From positions 310,001 through 374,000 of the forward strand of contig NZ_LRUE01000024.1 of NCBI RefSeq assembly GCF_001550135.1: a DNA stretch of 64,000 bases, given 5' to 3'. Position 1 is the stretch's first letter. The number at the start of each line of letters is the position of its first letter. The notes beneath the pieces are model-generated. The model ran no database searches and was not told where the DNA came from. It saw only the letters and a program-made list of their open reading frames with translations. The stretch is from Pseudoalteromonas shioyasakiensis (GTDB lineage Bacteria > Pseudomonadota > Gammaproteobacteria > Enterobacterales > Alteromonadaceae). The translations under genes and the position numbers were made by a program. Positions 26,061 to 35,818 of the stretch are shown here, in pieces.

Positions 26061-26660
26061 TTAAGTAAACATAGGGTGGACAATTCCGTTAGTCCATAAA
26101 ATAGCTGTCGCAGCTAAAATAATTACCAGTAAGATCAGCCCACAAGTGACTACTGAACTGGCATAGATAAAACCTCGCTCTTCAGGAATGTGCATTAAAA
26201 TTGGCACCCCTGTGTAGAGTAAGTAAACTGAGTAGGCTAGTGCTACAAGGCCTACGCACACCACAAACCACAGCTCAGGTAAAAATGCCGCAAATGAAGA
26301 CATAAATACTGGCGTTGCTGTGTAAGCTGCAAGCTCTAGGGTTTGTGTAAAGGTGGGTTTTGCACCAAAGGTCACTGCCATCCAATGAGCTAAGTATGCC
26401 AGTGCAAAAACGCCCGCAATTAGTGCAAAGTACATCGCAACCGCGATAAGTAATGCACTATCATGGGTTAAATATACAGCCTCACCTGCGCCAATACTCC
26501 AGCCCAAATAAACTGATGAATAGTAGCCCATTAATGAAGGAATACAGGCGATTAATAAAATGTGCGATAAGCTATAGCGCAAGCTTTCGTGACGGTTATC
26601 AATTGTTTGCCATTCTTCGAGTGGGTGAGCGTATAAGCCCCATAAGTGGTTTAGAATCAT
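26061..26660 (-). CDS. YohC-like inner membrane protein (Yip1 family)
   Basis: About 199 residues with five membrane helices. The N-terminal HLWGLYAHPLEEWQTI and the later LELAAYTATPVFMSSFAAFLPELW closely follow E. coli YohC, a Yip1-family inner-membrane protein of unknown function. I preferred the second ATG (26660), with AGGGG eight bases upstream and an N-terminus like YohC; the ATG at 26666 would add two residues. It converges on purF and is divergent from miaE. Confidence 0.8.
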   Translation of the reverse strand: MILNHLWGLYAHPLEEWQTIDNRHESLRYSLSHILLIACIPSLMGYYSSVYLGWSIGAGEAVYLTHDSALLIAVAMYFALIAGVFALAYLAHWMAVTFGAKPTFTQTLELAAYTATPVFMSSFAAFLPELWFVVCVGLVALAYSVYLLYTGVPILMHIPEERGFIYASSVVTCGLILLVIILAATAILWTNGIVHPMFT

Positions 26661-26875
26661 AATCATTGCCCCTGTAAAAAAGGAATATGAGCTGTTTTAT
26701 TTTTGTACAGCTTTGATTAAGTTATGGTTCAGTAATTAAGTCTTGTCAAGAAGCTGAAATAATCGTTATAGCCGATTAAATGTAACTCTTTAGTGCATAT
26801 AGAAAATTACTTTGCACTGATGTGGGTCATGGAACGTGGGCTAATTTATGTGATAAAATCCAATTAAGATTTTTG

Positions 26876-27649
26876 ATGAGAAGTTATTCAGTGCCTTATT
26901 CTGATTTATTAGCGCCCATTCATTCTTTTTTAAAGTGCGAAACGCCTGATGAGTGGATTGCTGCGGCAACCAAAAAAGAAAACTTAGATGTGGTTTTAAT
27001 CGACCATCTTATCTGTGAATTAAAAGCAGCTCAGTCTGCCATGTTTTTAATTCGTAAGTACGCGGTTGATAAAGAAAGCAGTGATGCGTTGCTTGAGTGG
27101 TTAAAACCATTTGAAACACTTATTTATAAGCGAGAAGGGGATTGGCGTGAGCTTGCAGATAAAAACAAGCTGACTAAATCAATGATCCCAAAATCGAACT
27201 CACCTTATGGGCAAGACCTTATCGATAAAATGGTGATGCTTATTAAAGAAGAACTACATCACTTTTATCAAGTTCTTGAGATCATGGATGAATACGGCAT
27301 TGAATATAAAAGCATTACCCCATGTCGTTATGCCAAAGGGATGCTGCGCCACGTAAAAACTTACGAGCCAGATGCCTTGGTAGATAAGTTAATTATCGGT
27401 GCTTACATCGAAGCTCGTTCATGTGAGCGCTTTGCTAAATTAGCCCCACATGTTGATAAACGCTTAGGTGATTTTTATATCTCACTACTGCGCTCTGAAG
27501 CGCGTCATTACCAAGATTATTTAACTCTTGCGCAAGAAATCAGTGAGTTTGATATTACTGAGCGTGTTGAATTTTTTGGTCAACTTGAAGCTGAGCTTAT
27601 TTCAACCCCAGATGAAGACTTTAAATTTCACAGCGGTGTGCCTGCATAA
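26876..27649 (+). CDS. miaE: tRNA-(ms2io6A)-hydroxylase MiaE
   Basis: 257 residues from MRSYSVPYSD. MiaE is a carboxylate-bridged diiron monooxygenase that hydroxylates ms2i6A at position 37 of some tRNAs. HLICELKAAQSAMFLIRKY, IKEELHHFYQVLE, GAYIEARSCERFAKLAP and LLRSEARHYQDYL hold the Glu and ExxH iron ligands and follow the Salmonella protein closely, down to the C-terminal FKFHSGVPA. A longer frame starts at 26822 but its extra residues are not conserved; TAAGA lies before the chosen ATG. A GTG at 26890 is an alternative. Confidence 0.93.
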   Translation: MRSYSVPYSDLLAPIHSFLKCETPDEWIAAATKKENLDVVLIDHLICELKAAQSAMFLIRKYAVDKESSDALLEWLKPFETLIYKREGDWRELADKNKLTKSMIPKSNSPYGQDLIDKMVMLIKEELHHFYQVLEIMDEYGIEYKSITPCRYAKGMLRHVKTYEPDALVDKLIIGAYIEARSCERFAKLAPHVDKRLGDFYISLLRSEARHYQDYLTLAQEISEFDITERVEFFGQLEAELISTPDEDFKFHSGVPA

Positions 27650-27660
27650 TATATTAAATC

Positions 27661-27681
27661 AGAGCGCCTGTTTGGCGCTCT
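27661..27681 (+). terminator. Hairpin after miaE
   Basis: AGAGCGCC pairs with GGCGCTCT around TGTTT, followed by AGTTCATTT. The stem is strong but the T-run is poor. Confidence 0.5.
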
Positions 27682-27873
27682 AGTTCATTTATCTTGCCAA
27701 ATTTAGTGGGTTTTACCCCTATTCAAATTAACTAATTTTCATTACTTTTCTAATACTTATTCATTTATTGTTTTAGTAAATAATTTGTACCTTTTAAAAT
27801 CTTGCACTACCTTTGACCTAGGTTGCTATTAACATTCGTAAAATAGAATCATAAGTTGTTAAAAGGAGAAGTC

Positions 27874-30096
27874 ATGCGTGATTCTAATGTGCCTTTCGAG
27901 TTTAAAGAAGATGCTTCTGAACAATCGTATGCCCAAAAAACATGGAAAGTTTTAACGGTTGAAGATGACTTAAACTACCAACAAGCATTACTAAACAGTT
28001 TTAATGCCATATCTCTAGATAACAATGAGTCTCTTGAGGTATTAACGGCAAATTCAGTGTCAGAGGCATCGTCTGTGTTATCGCGTCACAAAGACATCGC
28101 TATTGTATTTCTTGATGTGGTAATGGAAGAAGATGATTCAGGCCTACGACTTGTGAATACTATTCGCCACGTATTAGGCAACAATGATATACGCATAGTG
28201 CTTTTAACAGGGCAGCCAAGCTTTGCCCCTGAACCGCAAGTAATGCAATCGCTTGATATTGACGAATATTGGAATAAGTCAGATATGACGGTAGATAAGC
28301 TTAAATCTATCGTTAGTAGCCATCTTCGTACGTATCAATATATTTCGCAAATCTCAAATGCCAAACAAGGACTGCAGTTAGTACTTGATGCGGCAAGAAG
28401 CATTAATAGTAAACACGACATACGTGCATTTTCTCATGCGGTGCTAGATGAAATAGGTAAAATTTTGCATCTATCTAAGGGAGGCGGCGTATTATGCGTT
28501 GGCAATGAAAAGCACGTTGATAAACACCCAAAAGTTCTTACTAGTGTCGGTTGTTACAGAGGCCTTGATGGTAAAGAGCTCAGCACAGATGTGCTCAGTG
28601 AAGAAGCACAGCAATCGTATATTTTAGCCAGAGATAAAAAAGAGCATGTGTTTTCTGAGCATTACAGTGTTTTTTATTTTGATACCGCTGATGTTGATGT
28701 TAGCTATTACATCACGATTGTTAAATCAGATGTTCCCATCGACGAGCATAATGTATTTTTACTAAAGGTATTTAGTGAAAATGTCAGTACAGGCTTTTCG
28801 AATATTGCACTGATGAACCGGCTTACTGAGCTTGCTTACACCGATATAACGCTAAACATGCCCAACAGGAACTGGCTCCAGCGCGAAATCGATAATATGA
28901 ACAAATACGAACAAGCTGAAACTCAGTTAGTGGTGTTTGAGATACTTCAGTTTGACGAAAAGTCTTTTCGGTTTGGTCATGAATTTTGTAAAAAAACACA
29001 TCTAAAAATGCGCGAGAATATTTTGCAAGCCTTAGCGCCGTATCACCCTCGTATCGCTGTTTTTAAAAGTGATTGTTTAGGTGTTTTAGTGTCAAGCCAT
29101 GCATTTGAAGATGAAAGCGTTGTTGACTCTTTAAAACGTCAATCTTTTGAAATTGATGGGGTAAAACAGTTTTTAGATGTGCGTATTTTAGTTATGCAGC
29201 TAATCGCCTTTGAAGATCATAACGCAGAGCAAATATTCAATTTAGCAGAGTCTACTCTTAATGATGAAAACACACAAAGAGCTGAGCTTCTCTATTATAC
29301 GTTAGATAATACCAAAGCGATTACACGGCGCTATGAATTGATGCAAGAGCTGCGCACCGCAATACGCAACAAAGAGCTCCAAGTAGCCCTACAACCCAAG
29401 GTTAATTTAACCACTAATGAAGTCATTGGTTTTGAAGCACTGGCGCGATGGCAAAGAGGTGATGGAACATTTGTAAGGCCCGATGAGTTTATTGAACTTG
29501 CCGAAACCGCAGGACTTATTAGTGAGTTAGATAAGTTGATTTTTGACAAAATAATGCAAACGATTAACCAATTTGCAGAGCAAGGCGTTAGTTTGCCAAT
29601 CGCGTTTAATGCATCGACGTTTGATTTGTTAGCCGATGATTACTTTGTTGAGGTTGCAGCACGCATTGAGGAATATGGCATTTCACCTTCGTTACTTGAG
29701 CTTGAAGTAACAGAGACCCAAGCAATTTTTAACTATGAAAAGATCAATGCATGTTTATGTCGTTTTGCGGGCTTGGGTATAAAAATTAGCATTGATGATT
29801 TTGGTACAGGTTATTCATCGCTCGCCCATATTAGTGAAATACCAGCCCAAAATATAAAGATAGATCGCTGTTTTGTAACCAATATCCAAGAGTCAAAATC
29901 TAACCAACATATTATTGAAATGATTATGCTTTTAGCAGAAAAATTTGGCTTTGAAGTAACAGCCGAAGGCATTGAAACTGAAGCTGAGTACACTTGGCTT
30001 GTAGAAGCTGGCTGTAGTGTTGGACAGGGCTATTATTATGCAAAACCCATGTTTTATGATGATGCATTGCAGTGGCTAAAGGGCAGGTATAATTAA
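27874..30096 (+). CDS. Response regulator with DUF3369, degenerate GGDEF and EAL domains
   Basis: 740 residues. The receiver domain (about 25-150) has the acidic EDD start, phospho-acceptor D81 in FLDVVME and Lys135 (WNKSD). A DUF3369 domain (about 160-325) follows, typical of this class of response regulator. Residues about 330-475 look like a GGDEF fold without the GGDEF motif. The EAL domain begins with E521-A522-L523; ELEVTET, IDDFGTGYSS, KID and TAEGIE are intact, so c-di-GMP phosphodiesterase activity is expected. ATG 27874 has AAGGAG well placed. The sensor kinase starts five bases downstream, so the two form a pair. Confidence 0.92.
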   Translation: MRDSNVPFEFKEDASEQSYAQKTWKVLTVEDDLNYQQALLNSFNAISLDNNESLEVLTANSVSEASSVLSRHKDIAIVFLDVVMEEDDSGLRLVNTIRHVLGNNDIRIVLLTGQPSFAPEPQVMQSLDIDEYWNKSDMTVDKLKSIVSSHLRTYQYISQISNAKQGLQLVLDAARSINSKHDIRAFSHAVLDEIGKILHLSKGGGVLCVGNEKHVDKHPKVLTSVGCYRGLDGKELSTDVLSEEAQQSYILARDKKEHVFSEHYSVFYFDTADVDVSYYITIVKSDVPIDEHNVFLLKVFSENVSTGFSNIALMNRLTELAYTDITLNMPNRNWLQREIDNMNKYEQAETQLVVFEILQFDEKSFRFGHEFCKKTHLKMRENILQALAPYHPRIAVFKSDCLGVLVSSHAFEDESVVDSLKRQSFEIDGVKQFLDVRILVMQLIAFEDHNAEQIFNLAESTLNDENTQRAELLYYTLDNTKAITRRYELMQELRTAIRNKELQVALQPKVNLTTNEVIGFEALARWQRGDGTFVRPDEFIELAETAGLISELDKLIFDKIMQTINQFAEQGVSLPIAFNASTFDLLADDYFVEVAARIEEYGISPSLLELEVTETQAIFNYEKINACLCRFAGLGIKISIDDFGTGYSSLAHISEIPAQNIKIDRCFVTNIQESKSNQHIIEMIMLLAEKFGFEVTAEGIETEAEYTWLVEAGCSVGQGYYYAKPMFYDDALQWLKGRYN

Positions 30097-30101
30097 CTAT
30101 T

Positions 30102-32003
30102 ATGGTAGAAGTAACAAGCCAATATAAGTCACTAAAAAAAAGTCTACTTCTTAAATTTATGGTGATGGTTGCTGTTAGCTTATTAATTAGCTTGATGGTT
30201 TATGTGATTCAATATCAAATACAAAAAAGTAGTGTCACGCTTTTGCAAGATAACACCTTACTTGCCGCTCACAATACCCTTAGCAGGGAGCTTGGTGATG
30301 TACGTAAAGTAGTTAAGTTGCTGGTGGCCGATGACATATTAAAGCAAACTGGTGAAAGCGCATTACTTGAGCATCAAATACAAACCCATTTTGTGAACTT
30401 TGGTTTAGCCGCTGAAAATATATCTCAAATACGTTGGCTAGATAGTGAAGGCCAAGAAAGGTATCGGGTTAACTTTAAAGCAGGGCAAGCGGAGCTAGTA
30501 CCAACACAACAGTTACAAAATAAAAGTAGCCGTTATTATTTTACCGAAGGGATGGATCATAGCGAAGATGAAGTTTATATCACGCCAATAGATTTAAATG
30601 TAGAGCGTGGCGCAGTTGTTACACCACATGAACCAACATTAAGAGCATCTTACCGAACCACAAGCGATAGTTACGTGTTAGATGGGCTAGTGGTTGTCAA
30701 TTTTGACCTGTCGAAAACCTTACAGCAAATAAAGTCACTCAGCAGCTTACAAGCACAAATACAATTAATTAATGGTGAAGGTTATTGGTTGTTACATCCA
30801 CGCAAAGATAAAGAATGGGGGTTTATGCTGGAGCAACCTATGCTGACACTCGGTAACGAAGATAGCCAATTATGGCAAGTAATCACTCAATTGCCGAAAT
30901 CTCAGGATCTTATTGCATCGCATAGTCATACAACTAGCTTTTTAAAAATGACCTTAGGTAATAATAGCGTAAATGGTACAAACGATATTATTGTACTGGT
31001 AAAGGCAGATGATTCGGTGCAAAACGAGATTATCTTACGATCTTTTATTATCGCTTTAGCTTGCGCTGTCAGCCTGATATCAATTTCTGGCTTATATTTG
31101 CAGCGCAGTTATCGAGATCAACGTAAGATTATTAAAGCCAGAGCGCACTTAGAGCACGAGCAGCAGGAGTTGTTAGCAGCCAATACTAAATTACAACGTT
31201 ACATAAAACAGCAGCATCAACTACAAGGTGAACTCATTGAAGCACAAAGGTTGTCATCACTGGGTTTAATGGTGGCAGGGGTGGCCCACGAAATGAATAC
31301 GCCACTGGGTGGTGCTGCTATTTCACTATCGAATGCGCAATTAATTAATCAACAACTCAAAGATAAAATAGACCAAGGCTTCACTAAGCAATTTTTAGAA
31401 TCAAGCGTAGAAAAAGTTGCTGATAATTTAAGGCTCTCTCAAGTAAACTTAGAAAAGGCCATTGATCATGTAAAAAGCTTCAAGGAGATGGCCCATGATC
31501 GGTCAAACGATCAGTATGTTAGCTTTAATATTGAAAAAGTCATCGATGATCTACTACTTGGTTTAAAATCCCGCTTTAAAGCTTCAAAAGTAACCATAGA
31601 AACTAAAATCGATGTCAAAAAAGACATTATTAGTCGCCCTGGGATTATCTCTCAGGTTATCGAGAGTTTAATCGTTAATGCAATTTCTCACGCCTTTGAC
31701 GAGCTTGATAACAAACAAATTCAATTGCATGTACATTTAAATCAACAAGGTGACCTTTGTATTAGCGTTTCTGATAATGGTTGTGGGATTGATGACTCTT
31801 TGCGTAGTAACTTATTTGACCCCTTTGTAACTACATCTAGAAACCATGGTCATACAGGGTTAGGTTTGTACCTTGTGCATGAATGGGTTACGAGTGTTCT
31901 TAACGGAAAAATCCAGCTAGTTGCAAGCAAAAACCTACCTGAAGGAATAGCAACCCAGTTTAAGATAACCTTGCCACGCTTGAAAAAGAACAAAATTAGT
32001 TAG
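30102..32003 (+). CDS. Membrane sensor histidine kinase (partner of the EAL regulator)
   Basis: 633 residues. Membrane helices at about 15-38 and 308-332 enclose a periplasmic region of about 270 residues with features of a double Cache sensor (QIRWLDSEGQERYRVNF, VNFDLSKTL). There is no obvious HAMP domain; a coiled coil leads to the H-box GVAHEMNTPLGG with phospho-acceptor His396. The ATPase domain has an N-box (ESLIVNAISHA), DNGCGID and GHTGLGLYLV. Cache sensors usually bind small ligands such as organic acids or amino acids; the ligand here is unknown. The 3' end overlaps the converging gene by 8 bases. Confidence 0.92.
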   Translation: MVEVTSQYKSLKKSLLLKFMVMVAVSLLISLMVYVIQYQIQKSSVTLLQDNTLLAAHNTLSRELGDVRKVVKLLVADDILKQTGESALLEHQIQTHFVNFGLAAENISQIRWLDSEGQERYRVNFKAGQAELVPTQQLQNKSSRYYFTEGMDHSEDEVYITPIDLNVERGAVVTPHEPTLRASYRTTSDSYVLDGLVVVNFDLSKTLQQIKSLSSLQAQIQLINGEGYWLLHPRKDKEWGFMLEQPMLTLGNEDSQLWQVITQLPKSQDLIASHSHTTSFLKMTLGNNSVNGTNDIIVLVKADDSVQNEIILRSFIIALACAVSLISISGLYLQRSYRDQRKIIKARAHLEHEQQELLAANTKLQRYIKQQHQLQGELIEAQRLSSLGLMVAGVAHEMNTPLGGAAISLSNAQLINQQLKDKIDQGFTKQFLESSVEKVADNLRLSQVNLEKAIDHVKSFKEMAHDRSNDQYVSFNIEKVIDDLLLGLKSRFKASKVTIETKIDVKKDIISRPGIISQVIESLIVNAISHAFDELDNKQIQLHVHLNQQGDLCISVSDNGCGIDDSLRSNLFDPFVTTSRNHGHTGLGLYLVHEWVTSVLNGKIQLVASKNLPEGIATQFKITLPRLKKNKIS

Positions 32004-32793
32004 CATAGGTTTTTTCATATAGTTGCTTGATGTGGCTAACTTCTTTTTCATTCAGTTCATAGCGCTTCAGTATCTCTAAAAGCTTGCCTGACGCCGTAAT
32101 TGCTTTAAGACCTAAAGATAAACTTTGCTGAAAAAGCTCAGTCTGAGGGGGATTTTTATCAGTAATCACATGTAAGTGTTGAGTAGCAAGATAGGGGGTA
32201 ACTATTTCTAATTCTGTTTGCTTTGCTTGCTGTAAGCGCTCGCTATTATCGAGCCAATACAAGGCAACCTCTTTTGTGCCTGCAACTAAATCAACACGAC
32301 CATGCTTTAATAGCAATAAGCTCTCAATCAAGCTACCTGTGGTCGTCATGCTAAGGTTTGGGTGGTGCTCAAATTGCTCACTAACCACATAGTCTTCACC
32401 TTTGCTAATTGTATATGGCTTTAATGAATACAAAGAGCCAGTGTAAGTTATTTTGCTATCAACACGCTTGAATAACACGGTATGTGCGGTAGCTAATGAA
32501 GGTGAATATGTAAAATCTCTCGCTCTTTGCTTTGTATAAAAAGCACCTAGCACTGCGACACGTTTATGGCGTTTGGCAAGCTTTAGAGCACGTCCCCAGT
32601 GGGTGTATTCAATGGTGGCTTGATGTTTTTGTGTTTTCAGTGCTGCGATGATGACTTCGTGCAGCCAGCCTGGCTTGTTTGGCTTATCAATGAAATAAGG
32701 AGGAAACGGCTCTGTGACCAATTGCCAAGTTTGGCAATTGATTGAAAAGCTAATTAGTAAACAACAACATAAAAGGCTTAACCGACTCATCAT
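31996..32793 (-). CDS. Periplasmic amino-acid-binding-like protein (SBP_bac_3)
   Basis: 265 residues with a signal peptide (LSLLCCCLLISFSINCQ). PFPPYFIDKPNKPGWLHEVI and the central LLLLKHGRVDLVAGTKEVALY fit the family 3 solute-binding fold. No permease or ATPase is adjacent, so this is an orphan binding protein, a type often linked to signalling rather than uptake. It may be cotranscribed with lpxH, 50 bases upstream. I chose the first ATG; a TTG seven codons earlier (32814) is in frame. A functional link to the converging sensor kinase is speculation. Confidence 0.75.
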   Translation of the reverse strand: MMSRLSLLCCCLLISFSINCQTWQLVTEPFPPYFIDKPNKPGWLHEVIIAALKTQKHQATIEYTHWGRALKLAKRHKRVAVLGAFYTKQRARDFTYSPSLATAHTVLFKRVDSKITYTGSLYSLKPYTISKGEDYVVSEQFEHHPNLSMTTTGSLIESLLLLKHGRVDLVAGTKEVALYWLDNSERLQQAKQTELEIVTPYLATQHLHVITDKNPPQTELFQQSLSLGLKAITASGKLLEILKRYELNEKEVSHIKQLYEKTYAN

Positions 32794-32843
32794 AGATAAT
32801 GCATTTTTTGACAATACTGGTTAAAGCATAGTTAAAAAATTGG

Positions 32844-33578
32844 TTATTTAAAGGGAGTGTGGACTAGTTTTTGCTGCTCTGGAGTAGCTCTTAAGTATGA
32901 ACCTTGCTCATACCAGTCACCCAGTACAGTGCGGGTTAGTGTTTTTCCATTTTGCTTATAGTGATGCACATTAGGGCGGTGAGTATGACCGTGGATCATA
33001 TTAGTAACCTGATGCTTTTCAAACATGGCTAAAACTGCATCTTCGGTCACATCTAAAATCTCTAATGCTTTGCCAGCTTGGCTTTGTTTTGATTTTTCGC
33101 GGGCGTTGCGGGCAATTTTCTTACGATACCAAAGCGGCATAGCAAGCATTAGTTTTGGCCACCACCAACCACGGCTTTTTTTACGAAACTTTTGATATTC
33201 AATATCTTGAGTGCACATTTCATCACCGTGCAAGATAACTGTTGGAGTACCGTATAAATCAATAACAACTTGTTCAGGTAGTAAAGTCATACTTGCGCTT
33301 TTTGCATAGTCTTCTCGCATAATGAAATCGCGATTACCATGAATAAAAAACACCTCAGTACCACTTTCACTGACTTGGCTTAAACGTGCGGCAACAGTCT
33401 TTGAAAGGTCAGTTTGATAGTCATCACCTACCCATACTTCAAAAAAGTCACCCAAAATATACAGTGCATCAACGTCATCATTAATAATCTTGCTATCAAG
33501 AAAATCAAAAAATGCCGCAGTGATGTCTGGGCGGTTTTCTGTTAAATGGAGGTCGGCAATAAAATAACTTTGTTTCAT
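32844..33578 (-). CDS. lpxH: UDP-2,3-diacylglucosamine diphosphatase LpxH
   Basis: 244 residues (E. coli 240). The peripheral inner-membrane enzyme splits UDP-2,3-diacylglucosamine to lipid X in lipid A synthesis. The calcineurin-like metal-binding motifs are FIADLHL, GDFFEVWVGDD, HGNRDF and HGHTHRP. The start is set at MKQSYFIADLHL, as in the family; an eight-residue extension is possible. It lies downstream of ppiB, separated by a terminator-like hairpin. Confidence 0.96.
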   Translation of the reverse strand: MKQSYFIADLHLTENRPDITAAFFDFLDSKIINDDVDALYILGDFFEVWVGDDYQTDLSKTVAARLSQVSESGTEVFFIHGNRDFIMREDYAKSASMTLLPEQVVIDLYGTPTVILHGDEMCTQDIEYQKFRKKSRGWWWPKLMLAMPLWYRKKIARNAREKSKQSQAGKALEILDVTEDAVLAMFEKHQVTNMIHGHTHRPNVHHYKQNGKTLTRTVLGDWYEQGSYLRATPEQQKLVHTPFK

Positions 33579-33586
33579 GGTTACTC

Positions 33587-33612
33587 GCAAAAAAGCGGGC
33601 AAAGGCCCGCTT
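33587..33612 (-). terminator. Intrinsic terminator after ppiB (minus strand)
   Basis: On the minus strand AAGCGGGC pairs with GCCCGCTT around CTTT and runs into six T. It lies directly before lpxH and would reduce read-through from ppiB. Confidence 0.75.
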
Positions 33613-33632
33613 AAAAAGACTAAACGATTAAA

Positions 33633-34124
33633 TTAGCTAACCGTTACTTTTTCGATGATGACATCTTCAAGAGGTACGTCTTGGTGGAAGCCAGCGCTGC
33701 CAGTAGCAACACCTTTGATTTTGTTTACCACGTCCATACCTTCAACAACTTCTGCGAACACGCAGTAGCCCCAGCCTTGTGATGTTTCACTGCTGAAGTT
33801 TAAGAAGTCATTGTCGTTAACGTTAATGAAGAACTGCGCAGTCGCTGAATGTGGATCCGGCGTACGTGCCATTGCTAATGTGCCCACTTTATTTGCAAGG
33901 CCGTTGTTTGCTTCGTTTTCGATTGGGTTGTTTACTTCTTTTTGAACCATACCCGGCTCAAAACCACCGCCTTGTACCATAAAACCATCAATTACACGGT
34001 GAAAAATAGTGCCGTTGTAAAAGCCAGCGTTTGCATACTCTAAGAAGTTTTTAACAGTGTTTGGTGCATCGCTTTCGTGCATCTTGATAGTGATGTCACC
34101 AAAGTTTGTGTGTAGTACAACCAT
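33633..34124 (-). CDS. ppiB: Peptidyl-prolyl cis-trans isomerase B (cyclophilin)
   Basis: 163 residues (E. coli 164), no signal peptide, so cytoplasmic. FHRVIDGFMVQGGG, MARTPDPHSATAQFFIN and GYCVFAEVVEGMDVV are the cyclophilin core; the arginine of FHR and the QFFIN segment form the active site. The start at MVVLHTNFGDI has AGGA six bases upstream; a longer frame to 34187 has no support. It is divergent from cysS, the usual neighbour. Confidence 0.96.
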   Translation of the reverse strand: MVVLHTNFGDITIKMHESDAPNTVKNFLEYANAGFYNGTIFHRVIDGFMVQGGGFEPGMVQKEVNNPIENEANNGLANKVGTLAMARTPDPHSATAQFFINVNDNDFLNFSSETSQGWGYCVFAEVVEGMDVVNKIKGVATGSAGFHQDVPLEDVIIEKVTVS

Positions 34125-34302
34125 GAGGTTTCCTATATTCAGGTTTAATAATGGGGCTATTTTATAGTAGTTGCCTTTGATTAACAAAGAGCTTGTTTAA
34201 AACGTTTAACAAAGTGCTTATTCAATTGATAAAGCGCTAGAGCAGCGGCTTTGCAAGTGTTACCATAGAGAATCTCGAAACACCGTTAAGGACATTTTAT
34301 AA

Positions 34303-35682
34303 ATGGTACAAATTTACAACACACTTACGCGACAAAAAGAGCAGTTTAAACCCCTTGTTGATGGCAAAATCGACATGTACGTGTGTGGTATCACCATTTA
34401 TGATTACTGTCACATCGGTCATGCTCGTACTTTCGTTGGTTTTGACGTGATTGTGCGTTACCTACGCCACATCGGTTACGATTTAAAATACGTTCGTAAC
34501 ATCACAGATGTTGACGACAAAATCATTAAACGTGCTAACGAAAATGGTGAGTCAATTAATGATCTAACGACTCGTATGACCAAAGCCATGCATGAAGATT
34601 TCGACAGCTTAAATATGCTGCGTCCGGATGTTGAGCCAACAGTAACAAACCACATGGATGAAATCATCGCTATGGTTGAGCGTTTAATTGCCAAAGGCCA
34701 TGCGTATGTTGCTGCAGATGGTGATGTATTATTTGATGTATCAACCTTTGAGCAATACGGTGCTTTATCGCAACAAGACCTAACCATGCTACAGGCTGGT
34801 TCACGTGTTGAAGTTGCACAAGATAAGCAAGATCCACTTGATTTCGTGCTTTGGAAAAAAGCCAAGCCAGAAGAGCCGTCATGGTCTTCACCATGGGGTG
34901 AGGGTCGCCCTGGTTGGCATATTGAATGTTCGGCAATGAGCTCTAAGCACTTAGGTGAGCACTTTGATATTCACGGTGGTGGTTCAGATTTACAGTTCCC
35001 GCACCATGAAAACGAAATTGCTCAGTCATGCTGTGCAAATAACGGCAAGTACGTTAATACGTGGATCCACACAGGTATGGTTCAGGTTAATAAAGAGAAG
35101 ATGTCTAAGTCTTTAAACAACTTCTTTACCGTACGTGACGTATTAAAAGAGTACGATGCTGAATCAGTTCGTTACTTCTTAATTTCAGGTCATTACCGTA
35201 GCCAGCTTAACTATTCGCAAGAAAACCTTGAGCAAGCACGTTCGTCACTTGAACGTATTTACACTGCATTGCGTGGCGTAACGCCAATCGAGTGCGATTT
35301 AGCTAGCAATGAATATGTGGCTAAATTCAGAAAAGCGATGGATGATGACTTTAACACCCCTGAAGCACTACCAGTATTATTTGAATTAGCAAAAGAGCTA
35401 AACCGTGTTAAAGATAGCGATACAGAGCAAGCAGGTAAGCTAGCTTATGTACTACGCAGTGTTGCAGAGGTACTAGGCGTTGCACAACAAGACCCAGAAA
35501 CCTTTTTACAAGGTGGCCAAGCTGACGACGAAGTAGCACATATCGAAGCGTTAATAGCAAAACGTAACGAAGCCCGCGCAAGTAAAGATTGGGCGGCAGC
35601 TGATGAAGCGCGCGATGCATTGAATGCGCTAGGTGTGGTACTTGAAGATTCAGCTGGTAAAACAACATGGCGTAAAGCCTAA
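34303..35682 (+). CDS. cysS: Cysteinyl-tRNA synthetase
   Basis: 459 residues (E. coli 461), a monomeric class I synthetase. The HIGH motif is in DYCHIGHARTFVGFD and the KMSKS motif in NKEKMSKSLNNFF. Zinc ligands include C28 (YVCGITIYD) and the Cys and His residues of WHIECSAM and FPHHENEIAQS. AAGGACA precedes the ATG. An intrinsic terminator follows. Confidence 0.98.
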   Translation: MVQIYNTLTRQKEQFKPLVDGKIDMYVCGITIYDYCHIGHARTFVGFDVIVRYLRHIGYDLKYVRNITDVDDKIIKRANENGESINDLTTRMTKAMHEDFDSLNMLRPDVEPTVTNHMDEIIAMVERLIAKGHAYVAADGDVLFDVSTFEQYGALSQQDLTMLQAGSRVEVAQDKQDPLDFVLWKKAKPEEPSWSSPWGEGRPGWHIECSAMSSKHLGEHFDIHGGGSDLQFPHHENEIAQSCCANNGKYVNTWIHTGMVQVNKEKMSKSLNNFFTVRDVLKEYDAESVRYFLISGHYRSQLNYSQENLEQARSSLERIYTALRGVTPIECDLASNEYVAKFRKAMDDDFNTPEALPVLFELAKELNRVKDSDTEQAGKLAYVLRSVAEVLGVAQQDPETFLQGGQADDEVAHIEALIAKRNEARASKDWAAADEARDALNALGVVLEDSAGKTTWRKA

Positions 35683-35706
35683 CTATTCATCGAATCATGA
35701 CTCATT

Positions 35707-35737
35707 AAAAAAGGTTGCCAACGAGGCAACCTTTTTT
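35707..35737 (+). terminator. Intrinsic terminator after cysS
   Basis: AAAAAAGGTTGCC pairs with GGCAACCTTTTTT around AACGA. Confidence 0.88.
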
Positions 35738-35818
35738 GTTATTAATCAATATAGCTATTGACCTCAACTGTACTTGAGCTTTTACCTTGCCATCTCTTCG
35801 TATTAACAAGGACAGACA

